Positions 50,265-60,385 of a stretch of DNA of 64,000 nt are shown here, one piece after another. The position numbers and the translations under genes were made by a program. Source of the stretch: Serripes groenlandicus (lineage: Eukaryota; Mollusca; Bivalvia; Cardiida; Cardiidae). How positions within the stretch are numbered: the stretch's first letter is position 1; every line of letters starts with the position of its first letter. The stretch is taken from positions 14,002,973-14,066,972 of the forward strand of contig JASEVX010000003.1 in the NCBI GenBank assembly GCA_031761405.1. The letters run 5' to 3'. The notes beneath the pieces were generated by a model. It did not search any database and was not told the origin of the DNA. It saw nothing but the letters and a program-made list of their open reading frames with translations.

Positions 50265-51470
50265 GTGCAATTTGCTGTGGCGCCTAGTGTCGTCGATTAG
50301 GTGCCCAGTGGGGTGTAGTGGCTCAAACTGCCTCCCATCTGGCTCGTGGTGGCACCAAATTTGAATTTGGCAGCAAGAACATTTCAAAATGTTTAAAATT
50401 TTCTTCGCGCCACTTGCATCGAAAATTCGGCGCCGAGTGTCCACCAAGTGACTCCAAATAGCGCTAACATATCGCCCATTGGCACAAACAATCCGCCTAT
50501 TGGAATCCACTGGAATGTAATGGCACGCGCTGTTGTTCTGCTGTTGGTCCAGGTTACGACGGCCATAGGGCTTCATCATGTACGTCGTCATGGCGAAGGC
50601 ATCGTCCCCCACGAAGAAGTATGGCATAGGGTGGTCAACCTCATCATGGAGAAGAGGAACTGGATCTGGGATGCCTAAAGTGCCAGCCTCAATGCACTCC
50701 TTTAGTTCGCTGTTGTTGTAGATCTGGGCATCAGACTGGTGGCCAACCCCACCCACATCTATCCACAGGAACTGGTACTTTGAATCTACGACAGCCATCA
50801 GGACAATCAAGAAGAACTGCTTGTAGTTGAAGTAAAGGCTGCCTGACTTCTTGGGCTTCTGGAGACGGATGTGCTTTCCATCAAAGGCTCCAAGACAGTG
50901 AGGAAGATTCCATTTGGCTTCAAAATCACCTGCAACCTCAAGCCAACCTTCATTGGTTTTGGGGAGGGAGATGACTTCTGCAGCATACTCATCCACTATC
51001 GCTCTGGCTACATCAGGGACAAACTTCTGGATGGTTTCCTTGCCCACTCGGAAGTTGTAACCCAGCTCGGCATATGTGGCCCCAGTTGCGAGATGGCGAA
51101 GGAAGACGCACAATTTGAGACCGGGAGGAATGGCCTTCCTGAAGTAGGTGTCCTTCCTCTGCAAGTGTGGTGTAAGCCTGACCAACAGTTCATCAAACAG
51201 CTCTGGGGATAGCCTGGTGTAGTTCTTAAACTTCCTTTTGTCATTCTCCCTCAGCTCTTCCATCAAAGTGTGGTACTGTCCACGTTCGGCCCTCAGCTGT
51301 GGGTGAAGCATGGGTCTAAACCACCACTTGTGCTTCCTTTTCTTCTTAGTAGGCTCCTCTACATCAGGATTGGCCAGCATAAGTTGATAAGCAGTGACCG
51401 CCTCAGCATCTCTCATCATCTGTTGATGGAGCAGCAGCATCACTCCAACATTATCCAAAGCCTCAGACAT
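50232..51470 (-). CDS. PIF/Harbinger transposase (DDE_Tnp_4 type), C-terminally replaced
   Basis: A 412-codon frame without introns. Residues about 87-155 (LSPELFDELL...GYNFRVGKETIQKF) form the helix-turn-helix seen in HARBI1-like nucleases. The first catalytic Asp is D197 in LGAFDGKHI. The second is D289 in YFFVGDDAFAM. HARBI1-like proteins then have an SRARRVVENAFG-type block carrying the third acidic residue. Here, after MMKPYGRRNLDQQQ (residue 311), the frame switches to NNSACHYIPVDSNRRIV, which is translated subterminal DNA, and ends inside the TIR. The catalytic triad is therefore incomplete and the protein should be inactive as a nuclease, though DNA binding may survive. The start is the first Met after an upstream stop. 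The family call is firm; loss of function is inferred from the missing block. Confidence 0.92.
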   Translation of the reverse strand: MSEALDNVGVMLLLHQQMMRDAEAVTAYQLMLANPDVEEPTKKKRKHKWWFRPMLHPQLRAERGQYHTLMEELRENDKRKFKNYTRLSPELFDELLVRLTPHLQRKDTYFRKAIPPGLKLCVFLRHLATGATYAELGYNFRVGKETIQKFVPDVARAIVDEYAAEVISLPKTNEGWLEVAGDFEAKWNLPHCLGAFDGKHIRLQKPKKSGSLYFNYKQFFLIVLMAVVDSKYQFLWIDVGGVGHQSDAQIYNNSELKECIEAGTLGIPDPVPLLHDEVDHPMPYFFVGDDAFAMTTYMMKPYGRRNLDQQQNNSACHYIPVDSNRRIVCANGRYVSAIWSHLVDTRRRIFDASGAKKILNILKCSCCQIQIWCHHEPDGRQFEPLHPTGHLIDDTRRHSKLHWRKLAPNGAG

Positions 51471-51479
51471 ATCAAAATT

Positions 51480-51845
51480 GTAAATGTTATGTTGTTCATA
51501 CAGCAGTTGAGGAGGGTGTGACCCAGGTAGCCGATGGCTGAAATATTATATAGTCGGCAAATAGCGTCAAGTGGCGGAAAGTTGAAACCAAATTGGCGAC
51601 ATTTGACACAAACTAATCACCAAGTGGCACAAAGTAGCCGTCTATCGGCGCAAATGTCGCCAACTGGGTTTAATTTGGAATCAAATGACCGTGTAATGGC
51701 GAAAACTGGCGCAAAATTTTGGAGCAAGCCAGGTGGCATTTGGCGCAGGTCATATGGCACTCAGTTTATTCCATTTGGCGACACATGCCGAACGGACATT
51801 AATTCGGCGCCAGAGCGAGCCACTACGCGCCAATCACAAAATCTT
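51480..51845. promoter_or_regulatory. Harbinger subterminal repeat region
   Basis: At least ten imperfect copies of TGGCGCAAA / TTGGCGACA in both orientations, e.g. AACTGGCGCAAAATTT, CATTTGGCGCAGG, CGGCGCAAATGTCGCC. Such subterminal repeats are usual binding sites for the Myb-like partner; the transposase promoter probably lies here too (inference). Confidence 0.55.
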
Positions 51846-51892
51846 TGGCGCAAACTGGCACCAAATGGCGCCGGCTAAGTGGACTCCTAGCA
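51846..51892 (-). repeat. Harbinger right TIR
   Basis: 47 bp perfect inverted match to the left TIR, followed by target duplication TTA. Confidence 0.95.
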
Positions 51893-52231
51893 TTAAGTGA
51901 CCCACTTTCAGATTCCTTTAAGCCATGTTGATTGGTCGAAAAACATGGCCGCCAGTGGGCAAGGGTATTTTGCATTATATGGCTATAGTGAAAATCTTCT
52001 CCTCCAAAAGTGTCAGGCCTATTTTCAAATAATTTTGTAGAAATGTTCCTAGGGTATATAGCTAAAGTGAAGGAAAAAACAATCAGGTGAGCGATCCAGG
52101 GCCATCATGGCCCTCTTGTTTCATTGAGTGAGAACCAAAAGTGATATCTTCAGAACAAAAGTATGGTGATCATGAATAGAAAAATTTGACAATCTTACAT
52201 TTACCAAAATATTATTCTGCTTACTGAGCCA

Positions 52232-52438
52232 AGCCCCGGTAGCTCAGTCAGTAGCGACGCGGGCTGTCAATCCAGGGGTTGTGAGTTTGAATCCCGGCTC
52301 GGCCAACTTTCTTTCCGACGATTGACAAAAGTCAATGCGACATGCGTCATTCGACTTCCACCAATGGGCTTAGTCTATGTGGAAAAGCAGCCATCTGCTT
52401 GGGAAGATTGTTGTGTGGAGTACTGTTGTGAAAAAAAC
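52232..52438 (+). mobile_element. tRNA-derived SINE, 3'-truncated
   Basis: Head AGCCCCGGTAGCTCAGTCAG with GAGTTTGAATCC, body to GTGTGGAGTACTGTTGTG. The GCCGTGATAT domain and tail are missing. Confidence 0.85.
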
Positions 52439-52439
52439 A

Positions 52440-52560
52440 ATTTCAACAATCTAGAAAACTGAAAGATCTATATTGATAAAGAGTTGAAATAATCAAAGGT
52501 GAAATTGCTTGTTTTGAGTCATGTTCAATGGCATGTGTCAAATGTCTTCTGTGTGAAGTA
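52440..52560 (-). mobile_element. Decayed TTAA MITE core
   Basis: AAAGAGTTGAAATAATCAAA, GGTGAAATTGCTTGTTTTGA and GTCTTCTGTGTGAAG. Confidence 0.4.
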
Positions 52561-52568
52561 ATAGATTA

Positions 52569-52798
52569 TTAACCCTTTCCCACATACAACAAATTTGCAG
52601 CAGACGACTTTGAAAACATACTGGAACAAATTTGGAAACTTCCTTTAAATGAAAGTACAATAATTTAATAGAGTTGAAAACATGGTGACAAAAGGAGGAA
52701 TTGCTCGTTTTGAGCAATTTCTTCTTTTGTTGGCATGTTTTCAAAAAGCCGTCAGCTGCAGAGGTGTCAGAAGACATCTATATGAGGGAAAGGATTAA
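52569..52798 (-). mobile_element. TTAA MITE, full length
   Basis: TTAACCCTTTCCCACATACA to GAGGGAAAGGATTAA. Core GCTCGTTTTGAGC. Shows the intact site CTTTAAATGAAAGTAC that is interrupted in 16686-17141. Confidence 0.9.
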
Positions 52799-52879
52799 GA
52801 TGAGTAATCAGTGAATATGACCACTAACTTACAGTCACTATGGGTTTTCAAATGTCATCTGAATCTGGTAACTGGTTAA

Positions 52880-53047
52880 ACCCAGATGTCCCATTTGCGA
52901 CATGACGGTCATGGTGGAGTGCCCTTAGGTAAGGCACATTTCCTAGCCTAGTACTGGTTTGTTTACTCAGGGATCATGAATAAGTGAACTGTTGCTGTGA
53001 TATAACTGAAATAATGTTGAAAAAGGCGTAAAACCTGAATGAAGCAA
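52880..53047 (+). mobile_element. Old SINE-like copy
   Basis: CCTAGCCTAGTACTGGTTTG, AGGGATCATGAATAAGTG, GTTGCTGTGATATAACTG and AAAGGCGTAAAACC. Related to 13880-14092. Confidence 0.5.
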
Positions 53048-53314
53048 ACAAAAACCCAGAGGTGTATTTGGTTTGCCGTTATCTGGAGCCCAATTTGTTC
53101 CATTGCCACATAATTAGCCATCACTTTATAATCGCCAGACATAATAACTTCTCCTTGTGGTAAAATTCAGTTGGTTTAATTTAAGCAACAGGAAAAACAA
53201 AAACAAAATCACAACACACATTTGCTAATATATTAGTTGTGCTGTGCTCTCTAAAACAGATAACTCTATGTAGAGGAATGGGAAATTGCTTATCATATTG
53301 CGACATTCAAACTC

Positions 53315-53530
53315 TTCCATCAGACAACTCTGGACAACTGTTTGAAACATACCCGAAATTCTTTGGAAACTCCCTTTAAATGCAAGTACGATAATTGAAT
53401 TGAGTTGAAAACATCGTGACAAAAGAAGAAATTTCTCGTTTTGAGCTGTTTCTCCTTTTATTGCCATGCTTTCAAAAAGCTGTCTGCTGCAGAGGCGTCA
53501 GAAAGCGTCTATATGAGGAAAAGGGATAAG
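53315..53530 (-). mobile_element. TTAA MITE, corrupted in this copy
   Basis: Compared with 60091-60318, the right end TAACCCTTTCCCACATTCAA is replaced by garbled sequence (TTGCGACATTCAAACTCTTC). The left end (CTATATGAGGAAAAGGGAT) is intact. Confidence 0.65.
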
Positions 53531-53595
53531 CTTTGATAAGATGAACAGTTACAGTGATATTTTGCTGAAAAACTGTAGGACTTGATGGTAAACGG

Positions 53596-53697
53596 AAAAC
53601 ATCCTCACTTTGGGCAATTTCTCCTGTTGCCACAATGTTTGCTAAAGTCGTCAGCGGCAGATGCACCAGAATGGGTCTGCATGTGGGAAAAGGGTAA
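53596..53697 (-). mobile_element. TTAA MITE left half
   Basis: TGGGCAATTTCTCCTGTTGC, GTCGTCAGCGGCAGATGC and GTGGGAAAAGGGTAA. Identical at 60386-60487. Confidence 0.6.
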
Positions 53698-53959
53698 AAA
53701 GATATGGATTATACTGTCATGGTAGTAAGCAGACATGGCCTTTGGGACTGGGAATTCAGGTCTGGAGTGGTGGATGGTCGACCTTGACCTTAGCAAATTA
53801 TACCTCCTAAAGGGACATTTCCATTTTGTGATTCAACTTGGAAATGAAGCTTCCATTAATATAATTATATTCGTCACTGATATTAACAGAGATTTTTCTA
53901 GCAATTTTGGGTTCTTATTGACTCACTGTAATAGGATCATATAAATATAAATTGGCATG

Positions 53960-54437
53960 ACACTAATTATACATAGGGGGTATATAGGAGTCACTGTGTT
54001 GGTCTGTCTGTCTGTCTGTCGGTCGGTCGGAAGCCATATTTTGACCGGCCTATTTCTTACAAACCACTGGGTTACAATTGCATGTTATTTGACAGAGTTA
54101 TGGCCCTTTTACTTATTAAGTTATGGTGTAGGTCAATGTGCTGTTTAGGGGGTATTTTAGACCCGGCCGGGTAGCTCACTTGGTAGCGTATCTGACTTGT
54201 GATCTGTAGGTCACGGGTTCGATACCCGGTTGAGGCGAACATTCTTTCGAGCAATTTTTCCCATTGCCTCTCACCTCTGATTTATGTGAGAAAGTAGTCA
54301 GTGGCTTCGAAAGAATGTTGTGCAAGTACTGGTGTGGGAAAGCCAGGAAAACATGGGTAGGTGCACTGACCGCCGTGATATGACCAAAGCTGTTGAAAGC
54401 GGCGTTAAACTCCAAACAAACAAATTAGGGGGTATTT
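53960..54437 (-). mobile_element. Helentron-like element with (GTCT)n(GTCG)n, hosting a SINE
   Basis: ATTATACATAGGGGGTATAT edge, GTCTGTCTGTCTGTCGGTCG tract, one module (GACAGAGTTATGGCCC), broken at 54157 by the SINE. Same in copy 2. Confidence 0.5.
54158..54424 (+). mobile_element. tRNA-derived SINE, second family
   Basis: Head GGTAGCTCACTTGGTAGCG and GGTTCGATACCCGG, body CATTCTTTCGAGCAATTTTT, 3' GACCGCCGTGATATGACC and CAAACAAA. 13-bp target duplication TTAGGGGGTATTT (54145-54157 and 54425-54437). Confidence 0.92.
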
Positions 54438-54865
54438 ATCATCTTCAGTGATAGTTATAGTTGGGCTTTAGTTCTAGTTTTCGTCAAATGCTGCATCTTA
54501 GACTAAATTTATTGTAAACTGACTGTAAAGGCTCTGATGAGACTGCGGATGCACAAGCTAGTCTGAGTTTTCAATATACACAGTTGCATTAGGCCGTCAC
54601 ATTCCTAGACTTGGCATACAATGTATTTGTAAAGTTATAAAGGTAATGGCTATTCAAGAACCTGTAGAAAACGTTTTCTACAAGTACCAAAAAGATGATT
54701 ATTTTAAATTGTATATCTTAAAAGTATGACAAATCTTGATCAGAATTGACAACCAAAGCAACTATGAGGTCTAAAATGAAAGGAAGGATAATGATTTGAA
54801 ATATATGAAACCATTAATATAAGCCAAGACTAGAACAAATTATAAGGCAAGTCTTATAGGGTGCC
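54438..54865. other. Unassigned sequence
   Basis: No exon or repeat seen apart from its presence in both duplicate copies; CTGTAGAAAACGTTTTCTAC (54661) is a near-perfect palindrome. Confidence 0.5.
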
Positions 54866-55095
54866 TTAACCCTTTCCCTCATATAGACGCTTTCTGACGC
54901 CTCTGCAGCAGACGGCTTTTTGAAAACATAGTGACAAAAGAAGAAATTGCACAAAACGTGCAATTTCTCCTTTTGCCACAATGTTTTCCACTTTTAGTCA
55001 TTAGGTTATCCATTCAATTATGGAGATTTTCTATGTTTTGACAAAATACGTTTAAAGTCGTCTGCTGCAGAATTGCCGTATGAGGGAAAGGGTTA
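54866..55095 (+). mobile_element. TTAA MITE, full length, consensus-like
   Basis: TTAACCCTTTCCCTCATATA to GAGGGAAAGGGTTAA. Core GCACAAAACGTGC. Confidence 0.92.
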
Positions 55096-55290
55096 AATTG
55101 TACCAATAATGGCCATTCTGACCGTAAAGTAAAATAACGGAGAAATTCCTACATACTTAGGTGTGCAATTTACAGCTTATGTTGTCTAGGGATTCTCAGG
55201 GTTGTCGTAAAAACTGGTCAGAAAATAATTACCCTTGCAGAAGGTAGTCATTATATGGACTTCTCTTTTATATCGTAATGATACTGAATT

Positions 55291-55499
55291 AATAACCATT
55301 TCCCGTATGCAGACGCTTTCTGCTGCCTTTGAAGCCAACGACTTCTGAAATCGCTGTGGCAAAAGGAGAAAGTGCTCATTATGAGCAAATTTACCTTTTG
55401 CCACAATATTGTCATCACTTTTCATTAGTTATCTCATATTTCTTCCTAGATATATTCAAAGTTGTCTGCTGCAGATTTCATGATGTGGGAAAGGGTTAA
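55291..55499 (+). mobile_element. TTAA MITE, diverged
   Basis: AATAACCATTTCCCGTATGC, GCTCATTATGAGCAAATTTA and GATGTGGGAAAGGGTTAA. Confidence 0.8.
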
Positions 55500-55684
55500 C
55501 AGTCAAGTAATTGTAGAACTACAAATGACCAAAAACATTTTTGGAAAAGTAGTCATTCATTTTACTATTAGAAAATATTGTCTTGAAGAGTATACATTTG
55601 TTTCATTGTATTTAAAAATATTAATTTGTAAAGCAGACAATTCTGGTATTATATAAGAAAATAATGTCGTCATAATATCAAGTG

Positions 55685-55910
55685 TTAACCCTTTCCCACA
55701 TACAATAAATCTGCACATAGTTTGTCAAAACATAGAAATCAACATAATGAGAATGGAGAACCTAAGACATCAAAAGTAGAAAACAAATTTGCTGGCAAAA
55801 AGGAGAAATTGCTCGTTTTGAGCTAATTGTCTTCTTTGTCAATATGTTTTCTAAAAGCGGTCTGCTGCAGAGGCTGTCAGAAAAGCGTGCTATATGAGGG
55901 AAAGGGTTAA
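55685..55910 (-). mobile_element. TTAA MITE with scattered indels
   Basis: TTAACCCTTTCCCACATACA to GAGGGAAAGGGTTAA. Extra bases relative to 62473-62688 (e.g. GCTGTCAGAAAAGCGTGC for GCTTCAGAAAGCGTC) look like sequencing error. Confidence 0.8.
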
Positions 55911-56059
55911 AAGAAGTAATTTCAGCCAAGTCGGACCTATATCATGAAAACAAGGAATTTTTGGCATGGCATTAACCTTTTTCCACATTTTCTTTAACAA
56001 CAAGGGCAGTGAGATTGAAGCCTCTGGCATGTCCATTCATTCTTTCTAAGGAGTTACAA

Positions 56060-56265
56060 AATACCTTGTGGCTTGTTTATTTGTCTTCTACCAATTGGCT
56101 GAATAGTCTTATGTTGGAAAGTAGCCAGTTAGGTGGGAAGAATGTTGTGTACCAGGTGTGAGAAAGCCAGGATAAAAACATGTTTGGTGAACTAGCCGCC
56201 GTGATATAACTAAAATGCCATTGGCAACATTGTTCCACAACTCAAATAAAAACAATATGAATATT
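56060..56265 (+). mobile_element. Old SINE body
   Basis: GTCTTCTACCAATTGGCTGA, AGCCAGTTAGGTGGGAAGAA, GAACTAGCCGCCGTGATATA. Head and tail decayed. Confidence 0.65.
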
Positions 56266-56319
56266 ATCTATATTTTTTCTTAGAATTATTTCAATGTCCA
56301 CTGCCAAAAATTTGATCTC

Positions 56320-56730
56320 TGCAGAAGACTAATTTGAAGACCACCTGGGCAAAAATATATAGTAAATCTCTATAAATGGATGTATAATTAATTGTGACAA
56401 AAGGAGAAATTGTTTATTATAATCTATTTCTGCTATTGACACAAAGATTTCAAAAATGTGTCTGCATGTCCGACGGGTCAATGGTATTATGTGGGACGGG
56501 TCAATGGCATGGTGAAGGTCTAATGAAAGGGCGGCTGTCTTTGTCAGTCAGTGATAACCGGACAGGCTGTCACCTTTCGATCCATATTAACTCTTTCCAA
56601 TATGCAGATACATTCTGATGCCTATACAGTGAGACATTTTTGAAATTATTGTGTCAAAAAAGATGAAATTGAGCAAATTTCTCCATTTGCCACATTGATT
56701 TAAAGTCTATTCAATAATTATACATAATGT
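56320..56730. mobile_element. Two decayed TTAA MITEs
   Basis: 56320-56470 minus (CTCTGCAGAAGACTAATTTG, GTGACAAAAGGAGAAATTG); 56588-56730 plus (TTAACTCTTTCCAATATGCA, GAAATTGAGCAAATTTCTCC). Between them are two GACGGGTCAATGG repeats. Confidence 0.5.
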
Positions 56731-56756
56731 TACATGTAGGATGATTAGTTTCTGTA

Positions 56757-57382
56757 TCCAAGTGCTCAAGGTGAATATTGTGATCACCCTTTGTCCGGCG
56801 TGCATAGTCCATCACACATTGTCTCCTCTTTAATTAGTGGGTCAATTCCGATGTTATTTCACAGAAAAGCATCCTGATGTTTTGTCTGCTATGGCTATAG
56901 GGAAAACATTAAAGAATCTTTTTTCTCCAAGAGTAGTTGGCAGCTTTCCAAATCATTTTGTAAAACTATTCCTTGTGTTACCTTCTCTGACTCCTTCAAG
57001 CCATATTGACTGATCGAAAAACATGTCGCCAGAAGGCGGTCTGTTTTGCATTTTATGGTTAAAGTAAAATCTTTAAAATTTTCTCCCCCTAAAGTATCTT
57101 ACGTGTTTTTCCAAATTATTTTGTTGAAATGATCCTATAGTGACCCTCTATAAGATTCCTTCAGGCCACGTTGATCAGTTGAAAAACACGGCAATCAGGG
57201 GCCTCATGCAAGCTGTCTGCCTTAGTGATAATTTTAAACATAGTATCTGGCCAGAAAGAAATAATTCTAGAAATGTTCCTTGGACTGACTCTCTACAAGA
57301 TTACTTCAAACCATGTTGAGTCTTGGTAGAAAAAAATATTGTTATTGTGGTTGGCATGACTCAGGTGAGCGATTCAGGCAAT
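56757..57382 (-). mobile_element. AGCTCACC-type Helentron-like element, decayed
   Basis: CTCAAGGTGAATATTGTGAT, GTCCGGCGTGCATAGTCC, modules with CATATTGACTGATCGAAAAA, ending CTCAGGTGAGCGATTCAGG. The ATGGCCCTCTTGT end is not conserved. Confidence 0.6.
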
Positions 57383-57394
57383 AATCATCAGAAA

Positions 57395-57710
57395 ATTTGT
57401 TACCATTAAATCCTAAGTCGAGTTAGAAATTGTGTCATGTTGGGTTAAAAAACCAGGTCACTAGGTCACATTTCTAGACAAGCCTTTTGAACACAGTCAT
57501 TAGGCCCCATTTTTTTTCATCCAATCTTAATGAAAAAATCATCCGTACAAATCTTCTCCATCAATTCCTATTCAGATTTGAAACTGGGACAGGTGCAGGA
57601 CCCAAAACAAAACTAGGTCACTAGCTTATATTTTAGAAAAGACTTGTGAACAACACATAAGTATCATTTGGTCAAATTTTAGAAAATATCATTTGTTTCA
57701 GATACTCAGC
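57395..57710. mobile_element. Helentron-like module fragment
   Basis: CCAGGTCACTAGGTCACATT, CATCCAATCTTAATGAAAAA and CAAATCTTCTCCATCAA match the modules at 22100-22260. Confidence 0.45.
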
Positions 57711-57789
57711 TATATCATGGTGGTCCCAAACATGCTTTTACAATTTAAATTTTGGTGGGGAATCTAAATCAATGTATTTAACTTATTTT

Positions 57790-57862
57790 ATAAATATAAG
57801 TTTTCATAAGATGTTTTTAAAAGCCATAGACTGCAGATTTGCTCTATGTTGGAAAAGGTTTA
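57790..57862 (+). mobile_element. TTAA MITE right-end fragment
   Basis: TTTTAAAAGCCATAGACTGC and CTATGTTGGAAAAGGTTTA. Confidence 0.5.
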
Positions 57863-58219
57863 TATTGTTGCTTTGAGATGCAGATCTGAGAAGTACATCC
57901 TATAATCTACATCAGAAAAGTACATTTTGGCAATTAAAGTTGGAAACATCAGATGAATTAATTGTAAACTGAGAAGTGATGAAATAAGAAATCCTTGGTT
58001 AATAGATCACTACTTGTGTTTAGCAATATGGAATTCTTTGGGCGACATGAACCAATAATAAACAATGGCGGTTATACAATATTGTATATGAATTAGGCAG
58101 TTCTACGGCAGAACGCAATATTCCACAGACTGGCAATAACCCACAGTCGCTACAATTGTTTTGTATAGTCAAAGACTAAGACAATGGACAGAAGCAGACT
58201 GTCGCCGTTGCTACTACCC
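57863..58219. other. Unassigned sequence
   Basis: No supported gene or repeat. Confidence 0.5.
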
Positions 58220-58454
58220 TTAACCCCTCTCCACATACAACAAGAATCTACAGCAGACGGATCTTTGAAAAACTTTTACGCAAAGTTATAGAAAATCTCT
58301 AAATTGATGGTATAATTACTGGAGAAAAGTTGAAAACTTTGTTGACAAAAGGTGAAATTGCTCGTTTTGAGCAATTTCCCCTTTTGTCACAATGTTTTCG
58401 CAATTTGTCTGCTGCAGAGGCTTCAAAAAGCGTCTATATGTGGGAAAGGGTTAA
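58220..58454 (-). mobile_element. TTAA MITE, full length
   Basis: TTAACCCCTCTCCACATACA to GTGGGAAAGGGTTAA. Core GCTCGTTTTGAGC. Confidence 0.88.
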
Positions 58455-58605
58455 CATGATGAACATTATAGTGTTGACAATTTTGACAATTTTGAAAAGA
58501 ATGAGCATTTCGTCCCTATCCAACAATACATTCAACCCTGCAATAGACATATACAATATAACCTGTCAGACCAAACCTCGGAGGAAACAATAACCTCTTA
58601 ATTGT

Positions 58606-58811
58606 TTAAACCCTTTCGCCTCATATAGACGCCCTTTTTGACGCCTCTGCAGCAGACAGCTTTTTGAAAACATAGTGACACAAAGAAGAAATTGGCTCAA
58701 AACAAGCAATTTGTTTGTCTTGAGCAATTTCTACTTTTGTCACGCAATGTGTTTCAAAAAGCCGTCTGCTGCAGAGGTGTGAGAAAGAGTCTATATGAGG
58801 GAAAGGTGATA
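58606..58811. mobile_element. Palindromic TTAA MITE with two left ends
   Basis: TTAAACCCTTTCGCCTCATA...CTCTGCAGCAGACAGC on the left is mirrored by GCCGTCTGCTGCAGAGGTG...GAGGGAAAGG on the right. The right-end sequence is absent. Several stray single bases suggest sequencing error. Confidence 0.75.
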
Positions 58812-58882
58812 AAGCTAACCAAAACAAAAGCTAATATCTCGTTTATCTCTCAAATGTTTCCAAGAAATGCCTGCATCCTGGT

Positions 58883-59045
58883 GTGATTGATTGAATCGGG
58901 TTTAACACCATTTTTCAACAATTTGTACAGTTCATATATACGGCGGCCAGTTCACTTACCTGTTCGCTGTGGTTTTCTCTCACCAGTAACTTCCCACACA
59001 ACATGTCATGCAAAGCAACTGGCTGCTTTTCCACATTGACAAAAA
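58883..59045 (-). mobile_element. SINE, minus orientation, truncated
   Basis: GATTGATTGAATCGGGTTTA, ACGGCGGCCAGTTCACTTAC, GCAACTGGCTGCTTTTCCAC; ends before the head. Confidence 0.75.
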
Positions 59046-59209
59046 CTACTTCTTAGATATGGAGAGCAAAAGTGATGAGAAAGGAATTAAGCACAGCACC
59101 AGATCCGGATCAAGCTGTGCATCTTGATTGGCCATGTTTCTAGTCATACAAAGATCTGAGAAGCAAATTGGGTTTGGTAGAAAAGAACCAACTGTAGATG
59201 ATTGTAATT

Positions 59210-59644
59210 TAATTATCCCCCATCGGCTAACAGTTTGCAAGGGGATTTAGTATTGGGGCTGTTTGTTTGTTTGTTGTTTGTTGTTTGTTTGTGCGTCCGT
59301 CCGTAACTAATCTTGTGACCACTCTACTCTGAACATCCTGTCGACCTATCTTATACAAACTTTGTATACAGTTAGTATATGCAAGGTCTAGAAGCCTATT
59401 TATTTTCAAGGTCATAGGTTAAAGTTCAAGGTCAAAATACGACTGACTATTTTCCCATATCAACAACCTTGTGACCACTCTCTACACTGAACATCCTTCG
59501 ACCAATCTTATTTATTTTCAAGGTCATAGTTTAAAGGTATAAGGGTCAAAATTAGACTTTGGCTATTCCATATCAACAACCTAGTGACCACTCTACACTG
59601 AACATCCTTTCGACCGAGTTTACCAAACTTGGTATACAGTTAGT
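59210..59644 (-). mobile_element. Helentron-like element cut by assembly gap
   Basis: TTAATTATCCCCCATCGGCT edge, (GTTTGTTT)n and GTCCGTCCGT tract, then two and a half modules with TTGTGACCACTCTACACTGA. Continues into the gap. Confidence 0.6.
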
Positions 59645-59844
59645 NNNNNNNNNNNNNNNNNNNNNNNNNNNNNNNNNNNNNNNNNNNNNNNNNNNNNNNN
59701 NNNNNNNNNNNNNNNNNNNNNNNNNNNNNNNNNNNNNNNNNNNNNNNNNNNNNNNNNNNNNNNNNNNNNNNNNNNNNNNNNNNNNNNNNNNNNNNNNNNN
59801 NNNNNNNNNNNNNNNNNNNNNNNNNNNNNNNNNNNNNNNNNNNN
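59645..59844. other. Assembly gap, 200 N
   Basis: Exactly 200 Ns, directly before duplicate copy 2. Confidence 0.97.
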
Positions 59845-60090
59845 AAAACCCAGAGGTGTATTTGGTTTGCCGTTATCTGGAGCCCAATTTGTTCCATTGC
59901 CACATAATTAGCCATCACTTTATAATCGCCAGACATTTAATAACTTCTCCCTTGTGGTAAAATTCAGATTGGTTTAATTTTAAGCAACAGGAAAAACAAA
60001 AACAAATCACAACAACATTTGCTAATATATTAGTTGTGTGTCTCTAAAACAGATAACTAATGTAGAGGGAAATGGAGAAATTGCTTATCA

Positions 60091-60318
60091 TAACCCTTTC
60101 CCACATTCAACAACTCTGCAGCAGACAACTTTGAAAACATACCCGAAATTCTTTGGAAACTCCCTTTAAATGCAAGTACGATAATTGAATTGAGTTGAAA
60201 ACATCGTGACAAAAGAAGAAATTTCTCGTTTTGAGCTGTTTCTCCTTTTATTGCCATGCTTTCAAAAAGCTGTCTGCTGCAGAGGCGTCAGAAAGCGTCT
60301 ATATGAGGAAAAGGGATA
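60091..60318 (-). mobile_element. TTAA MITE, full length (copy 2)
   Basis: ATAACCCTTTCCCACATTCA to ATGAGGAAAAGGGATAA. Counterpart of 53315-53530. Confidence 0.85.
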
Positions 60319-60385
60319 AGCTTTGATAAGATGAACAGTTACAGTGATATTTTGCTGAAAAACTGTAGGACTTGATGGTAAACGG

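Larger units (their letters stand above)
50218..51892 (-). mobile_element. PIF/Harbinger DNA transposon, internally deleted
   Basis: A 1,675-bp element with perfect 47-bp terminal inverted repeats (50218-50264 and 51846-51892, starting TGCTAGGAGTCCACTTAGCC) flanked by the 3-bp duplication TTA (50215-50217, 51893-51895), as expected for PIF/Harbinger TWA targets. It contains one transposase frame. The second, Myb/SANT-like protein of autonomous Harbingers is absent. The 375 bp between the gene start and the right TIR is rich in GGCGCAAA/TTGGCGAC-type subterminal words. Confidence 0.93.
49631..52119 (-). mobile_element. Helentron-like element, AGCTCACC family, hosting Harbinger
   Basis: TTTTAGCTCACACTGAGC at one edge, ATGGCCCTCTTGT at the other, five or so ~160-bp modules (GGCCGCCAGGGGGGCGGGGC). 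Split at 50217 by the Harbinger element and resuming at 51896 (AGTGACCCACTTTCAG), which rebuilds the module GTTCCTTA-AGTGACCC. Confidence 0.8.
53051..57238. repeat. Direct duplication, copy 1 (~4.2 kb)
   Basis: Co-linear with 59845-64000 (offset about 6,790 bp), near-identical apart from many 1-3-base indels in 53051-53340 and 55690-57238. Ends with the window for copy 2, so the true length is unknown. Confidence 0.95.

Noticed and set aside
50871..51212. 113-codon + strand open frame
   Set aside because: Antisense shadow of the Harbinger transposase.
53735..53944. 69-codon frame (MAFGTGNSGLEWWM...), duplicated at 60525
   Set aside because: The duplicate only reflects the copied segment. 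A related nucleotide word at 20747 suggests an interspersed repeat rather than a protein.
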